A stretch of DNA of 6,789 nt from assembly GCA_900554855.1 (NCBI GenBank), contig USIZ01000072.1, forward strand, positions 1 to 6,789, given 5' to 3'. The DNA comes from an uncultured Eubacteriales bacterium (lineage in GTDB: Bacteria > Bacillota > Clostridia > Oscillospirales > Oscillospiraceae). This document shows, one piece after another, positions 5,255 to 6,789 of the stretch. The notes beneath the pieces were generated by a model. The model was not told the DNA's origin, did no database searches, and was given only the letters and a program-made list of their open reading frames with translations. Made by a program: the position numbers and the translations under genes. Positions within the stretch are counted from its first letter, which is position 1. Each line of letters opens with the position of its first letter.

Positions 5255-6478
5255 ATGAAAAAGCTTACTGCTCTGTTGCTTGCTCTCGCTATGGTGTTCG
5301 CTCTCGCGGCCTGCGGCGGCGGCAACGCATCCACCCCTGCTGCCAGCAAAGGCGGTTCCAGCGCTCCTGCCGCTTCCGCTGCTGCTAGCGGCGACAAGTC
5401 TGCCGCTCCCACCGGCGGTGACAATGCCGAGTCCCCTGTGGCCGGCAAGAAGATCGCTTACATCATGCTGATGAGCTCCGCCACCATCTTCCAGATGTGG
5501 TCCGACTCCTTCCAGGCTACTGCCGAGAAGCTGGGCATGAAGGCCGACACCTTCTTCTGCTCCGATAACGCTGATACCTGGAAGACCCAGGTTCAGACCT
5601 GCGCCGACGGCGGCTATGACGGCCTGATGGTCTCTCACGGCGGCCAGGAGTATGCTTGGGACTTCCTGAAGGGCATCCTCGAGCAGCATCCCGATCTGAA
5701 GATCGCCACCTTCGACACCCCCTTCAAGGATGCCAACGGTGAGGTCCAGAAGATCGACGGTGTTACCCAGTTCTTCCAGCAGGACGCCGGCTTCGCCCGT
5801 TCTCTGGTTGAAGAGCTGCTGAAGCTGAACAAGGATAAGGTCGACGCCGGTGAGGCTGTCCGTATCCTCCAGGTCCAGCAGGGCGCTGGCTACAACAGCC
5901 CCTTCGATCGCCGTCAGGTCGGCTATCAGGAGTATCTGGATGCTGGTAAGATCGTCAACGTCGAGCGCATCGCTCCCACCGACGACCAGAACGCCACCTC
6001 CAGCATGCGCGACGTGACCGCCGCCACCCTGCAGAAGTACAACGACACCGCTGATATCGATGGTATCTGGTGCTGCTACGATGCTTACGCTCAGGGCGTC
6101 TATCAGGCTCTGAAGGAAGCCAACTCCGAGATCCCCATGGTGTCCGTCGACATCTGCAACGAGGACATTCAGTTCATGGCCGAGGGCAAGAACTGGAAGG
6201 CCTGCGCCACCACCAACTGGACTTCCAACGGCGAGTTCGCCTGCCGTGTCCTGGCTCTGGAGATGGCCGGTCAGTATGATGCCATCGAGGCTTCCTCCTG
6301 CTACGACAAGGAGATCGGCGCTTGGATGGAGATTCCCTCCACCATCGTCACTCAGGAGCAGGTTATGAGCAAGTCCGGCATCACCGTCGAGAACCTGCAG
6401 GACATTGCCGATGCTTCCTACACCGACACTTCTTGGATGCCCACCTGCGACTGGATGGTCGAGCTGCTCGGTCACTAA
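5255..6478 (+). CDS. Sugar ABC transporter substrate-binding lipoprotein
   Basis: This 407-residue lipid-anchored surface protein should capture the sugar and deliver it to the membrane transporter. The N-terminus has a basic start (MKK), a hydrophobic stretch and the lipobox LAAC, with C20 as the lipidated residue. Residues 21-66 are an Ala/Ser/Gly/Pro-rich flexible tether. From KKIAYIMLMSS onward the protein has the type I periplasmic-binding fold (RbsB-like, Peripla_BP_4). Landmarks are YDGLMVSHGG, KIATFDTPF, the hinge-region stretch VRILQVQQGAGYNSPFDRRQVGYQEYL, and IDGIWCCYDAYAQGVYQALKEA. It is longer than E. coli RbsB even without the tether. Nine cysteines lie in the mature domain, including an adjacent pair. 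AGGAGG six bases upstream fixes the start. Many codons end in T (GCT, CGT), unlike the minus-strand genes, which fits high expression. The sugar specificity cannot be assigned. Confidence 0.93.
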   Translation: MKKLTALLLALAMVFALAACGGGNASTPAASKGGSSAPAASAAASGDKSAAPTGGDNAESPVAGKKIAYIMLMSSATIFQMWSDSFQATAEKLGMKADTFFCSDNADTWKTQVQTCADGGYDGLMVSHGGQEYAWDFLKGILEQHPDLKIATFDTPFKDANGEVQKIDGVTQFFQQDAGFARSLVEELLKLNKDKVDAGEAVRILQVQQGAGYNSPFDRRQVGYQEYLDAGKIVNVERIAPTDDQNATSSMRDVTAATLQKYNDTADIDGIWCCYDAYAQGVYQALKEANSEIPMVSVDICNEDIQFMAEGKNWKACATTNWTSNGEFACRVLALEMAGQYDAIEASSCYDKEIGAWMEIPSTIVTQEQVMSKSGITVENLQDIADASYTDTSWMPTCDWMVELLGH

Positions 6479-6515
6479 TTGCAATCAACTGCATCTGAAT
6501 CATTCTTAAGCGAAA

Positions 6516-6547
6516 CGGGGCGTCGGAGTATTTGCTCCGGCGCCCCG
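6516..6547 (+). repeat. Stable intergenic stem-loop without T-tract
   Basis: A 13-bp stem with one G-T pair joins 6516-6528 and 6535-6547 around the loop TATTTG. Strongly GC-rich arms (CGGGGCG / GCGCCCCG) are followed by AACCTTCC, not by a U-run. Its place between a binding-protein gene and its transporter ATPase matches hairpins that protect the upstream mRNA 3' end and lower downstream expression, giving more binding protein than transporter. Confidence 0.7.
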
Positions 6548-6584
6548 AACCTTCCATTACCGGTTTCTATTAAAGGAGGCTGGG

Positions 6585-6596
6585 ATGAAAGACTGA
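6585..6596 (+). other. Possible three-codon leader ORF before the ATPase gene
   Basis: AAAGGAGG (6572-6579) is the best ribosome binding site in this gap. Five bases later comes ATG AAA GAC TGA (Met-Lys-Asp-stop). The frame differs from that of the ATPase, whose own ATG is 13 bases past this stop with only AGAGGG upstream. The mini-ORF may feed ribosomes to the ATPase start or regulate it, or may be incidental. Confidence 0.35.
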
Positions 6597-6609
6597 AAAG
6601 AGGGAACCT

Positions 6610-6789
6610 ATGGACAAAATCACGCTTGGAACAAAAAAAGTTTCCATTGAATTTCCCGGCGTCAAAGCTCTGTCAGACTGCGATTTCGAGATCAGCACCG
6701 GTATGATCCATGCTGTGATGGGCGCAAACGGTGCTGGTAAATCCACTCTGATGAAGGTTTTGGCCGGCTCAAACCCCGGTTACACCGGA
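6610..6789 (+). CDS. Sugar ABC transporter ATP-binding protein, N-terminal part
   Basis: The first 60 codons are present; the gene runs off the right edge. The product is the cytoplasmic ATPase that powers sugar uptake with the upstream binding protein. MDKITLGTKKVSIEFPGVKALSDCDFEI is the usual opening of the RbsA/MglA/XylG class, which carries two fused ATPase domains of about 500 residues in total. The Walker A motif GANGAGKST at residues 38-46 is intact, with K44 as the phosphate-binding lysine. In-frame upstream codons reach a stop at 6586-6588 without another start, so ATG at 6610 is the only option. It follows the binding-protein gene by 131 bp with a hairpin between. A permease gene is expected beyond the window. 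Confidence 0.9.
   Translation, partial: MDKITLGTKKVSIEFPGVKALSDCDFEISTGMIHAVMGANGAGKSTLMKVLAGSNPGYTG

Noticed and set aside
5237..6484. 415-codon minus-strand reading frame opposite the binding-protein gene
   Set aside because: Shadow of a convincing lipoprotein gene. The Gly/Val/Leu-rich sequence has no recognisable fold.

Overview
The window looks like a sugar-utilisation locus from a GC-rich anaerobic Bacillota, most likely a gut Clostridia lineage near Oscillospiraceae (inference). The grounds are GC-rich coding DNA, strong AGGAGG-type ribosome binding sites, much more AT-rich intergenic DNA with A/T-flanked hairpin terminators, and a substrate-binding protein with a Gram-positive-style lipoprotein signal and an Ala/Ser/Gly-rich tether. 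No mobile element, tRNA, rRNA or CRISPR array is visible.

Layout. Positions 1-210 hold no gene but five consecutive inverted repeats, ending in a bidirectional terminator that abuts the stop of a minus-strand ribokinase-like PfkB kinase (211-1143). Continuing on the minus strand from right to left, a SorC-family sugar-responsive regulator (4244-3282) is followed by a split transketolase, N-terminal subunit (3174-2269) and C-terminal subunit (2255-1269, 13 bp away), and then the kinase. A 125-bp gap with a strong hairpin separates the transketolase from the kinase. A divergent promoter region (about 4245-4415) separates the regulator from plus-strand genes: a FucU-type sugar mutarotase (4416-4853), a 401-bp AT-rich regulatory gap, a sugar ABC substrate-binding lipoprotein (5255-6478), and the first 60 codons of its ATPase (6610 to the window end).

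How the genes fit together (inference): a pentose-like or deoxy sugar is captured by the lipoprotein and imported by an RbsA/MglA-class transporter. It is equilibrated between anomers by the FucU-like protein, phosphorylated by the PfkB kinase, and passed as a sugar phosphate to the split transketolase. SorC-family regulators usually sense a phosphorylated sugar, so this one probably controls both arms. Ribose is the simplest substrate, because the kinase keeps the residues expected of ribokinase. Two things argue for something less ordinary: the mutarotase is of FucU rather than RbsD type, and the transketolase N-subunit has an insertion and replacements at positions that are normally invariant. 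An unusual branched or modified pentose (apiose is one known sugar handled by a split transketolase) is a reasonable alternative. No isomerase or aldolase is seen; any would lie outside the window.
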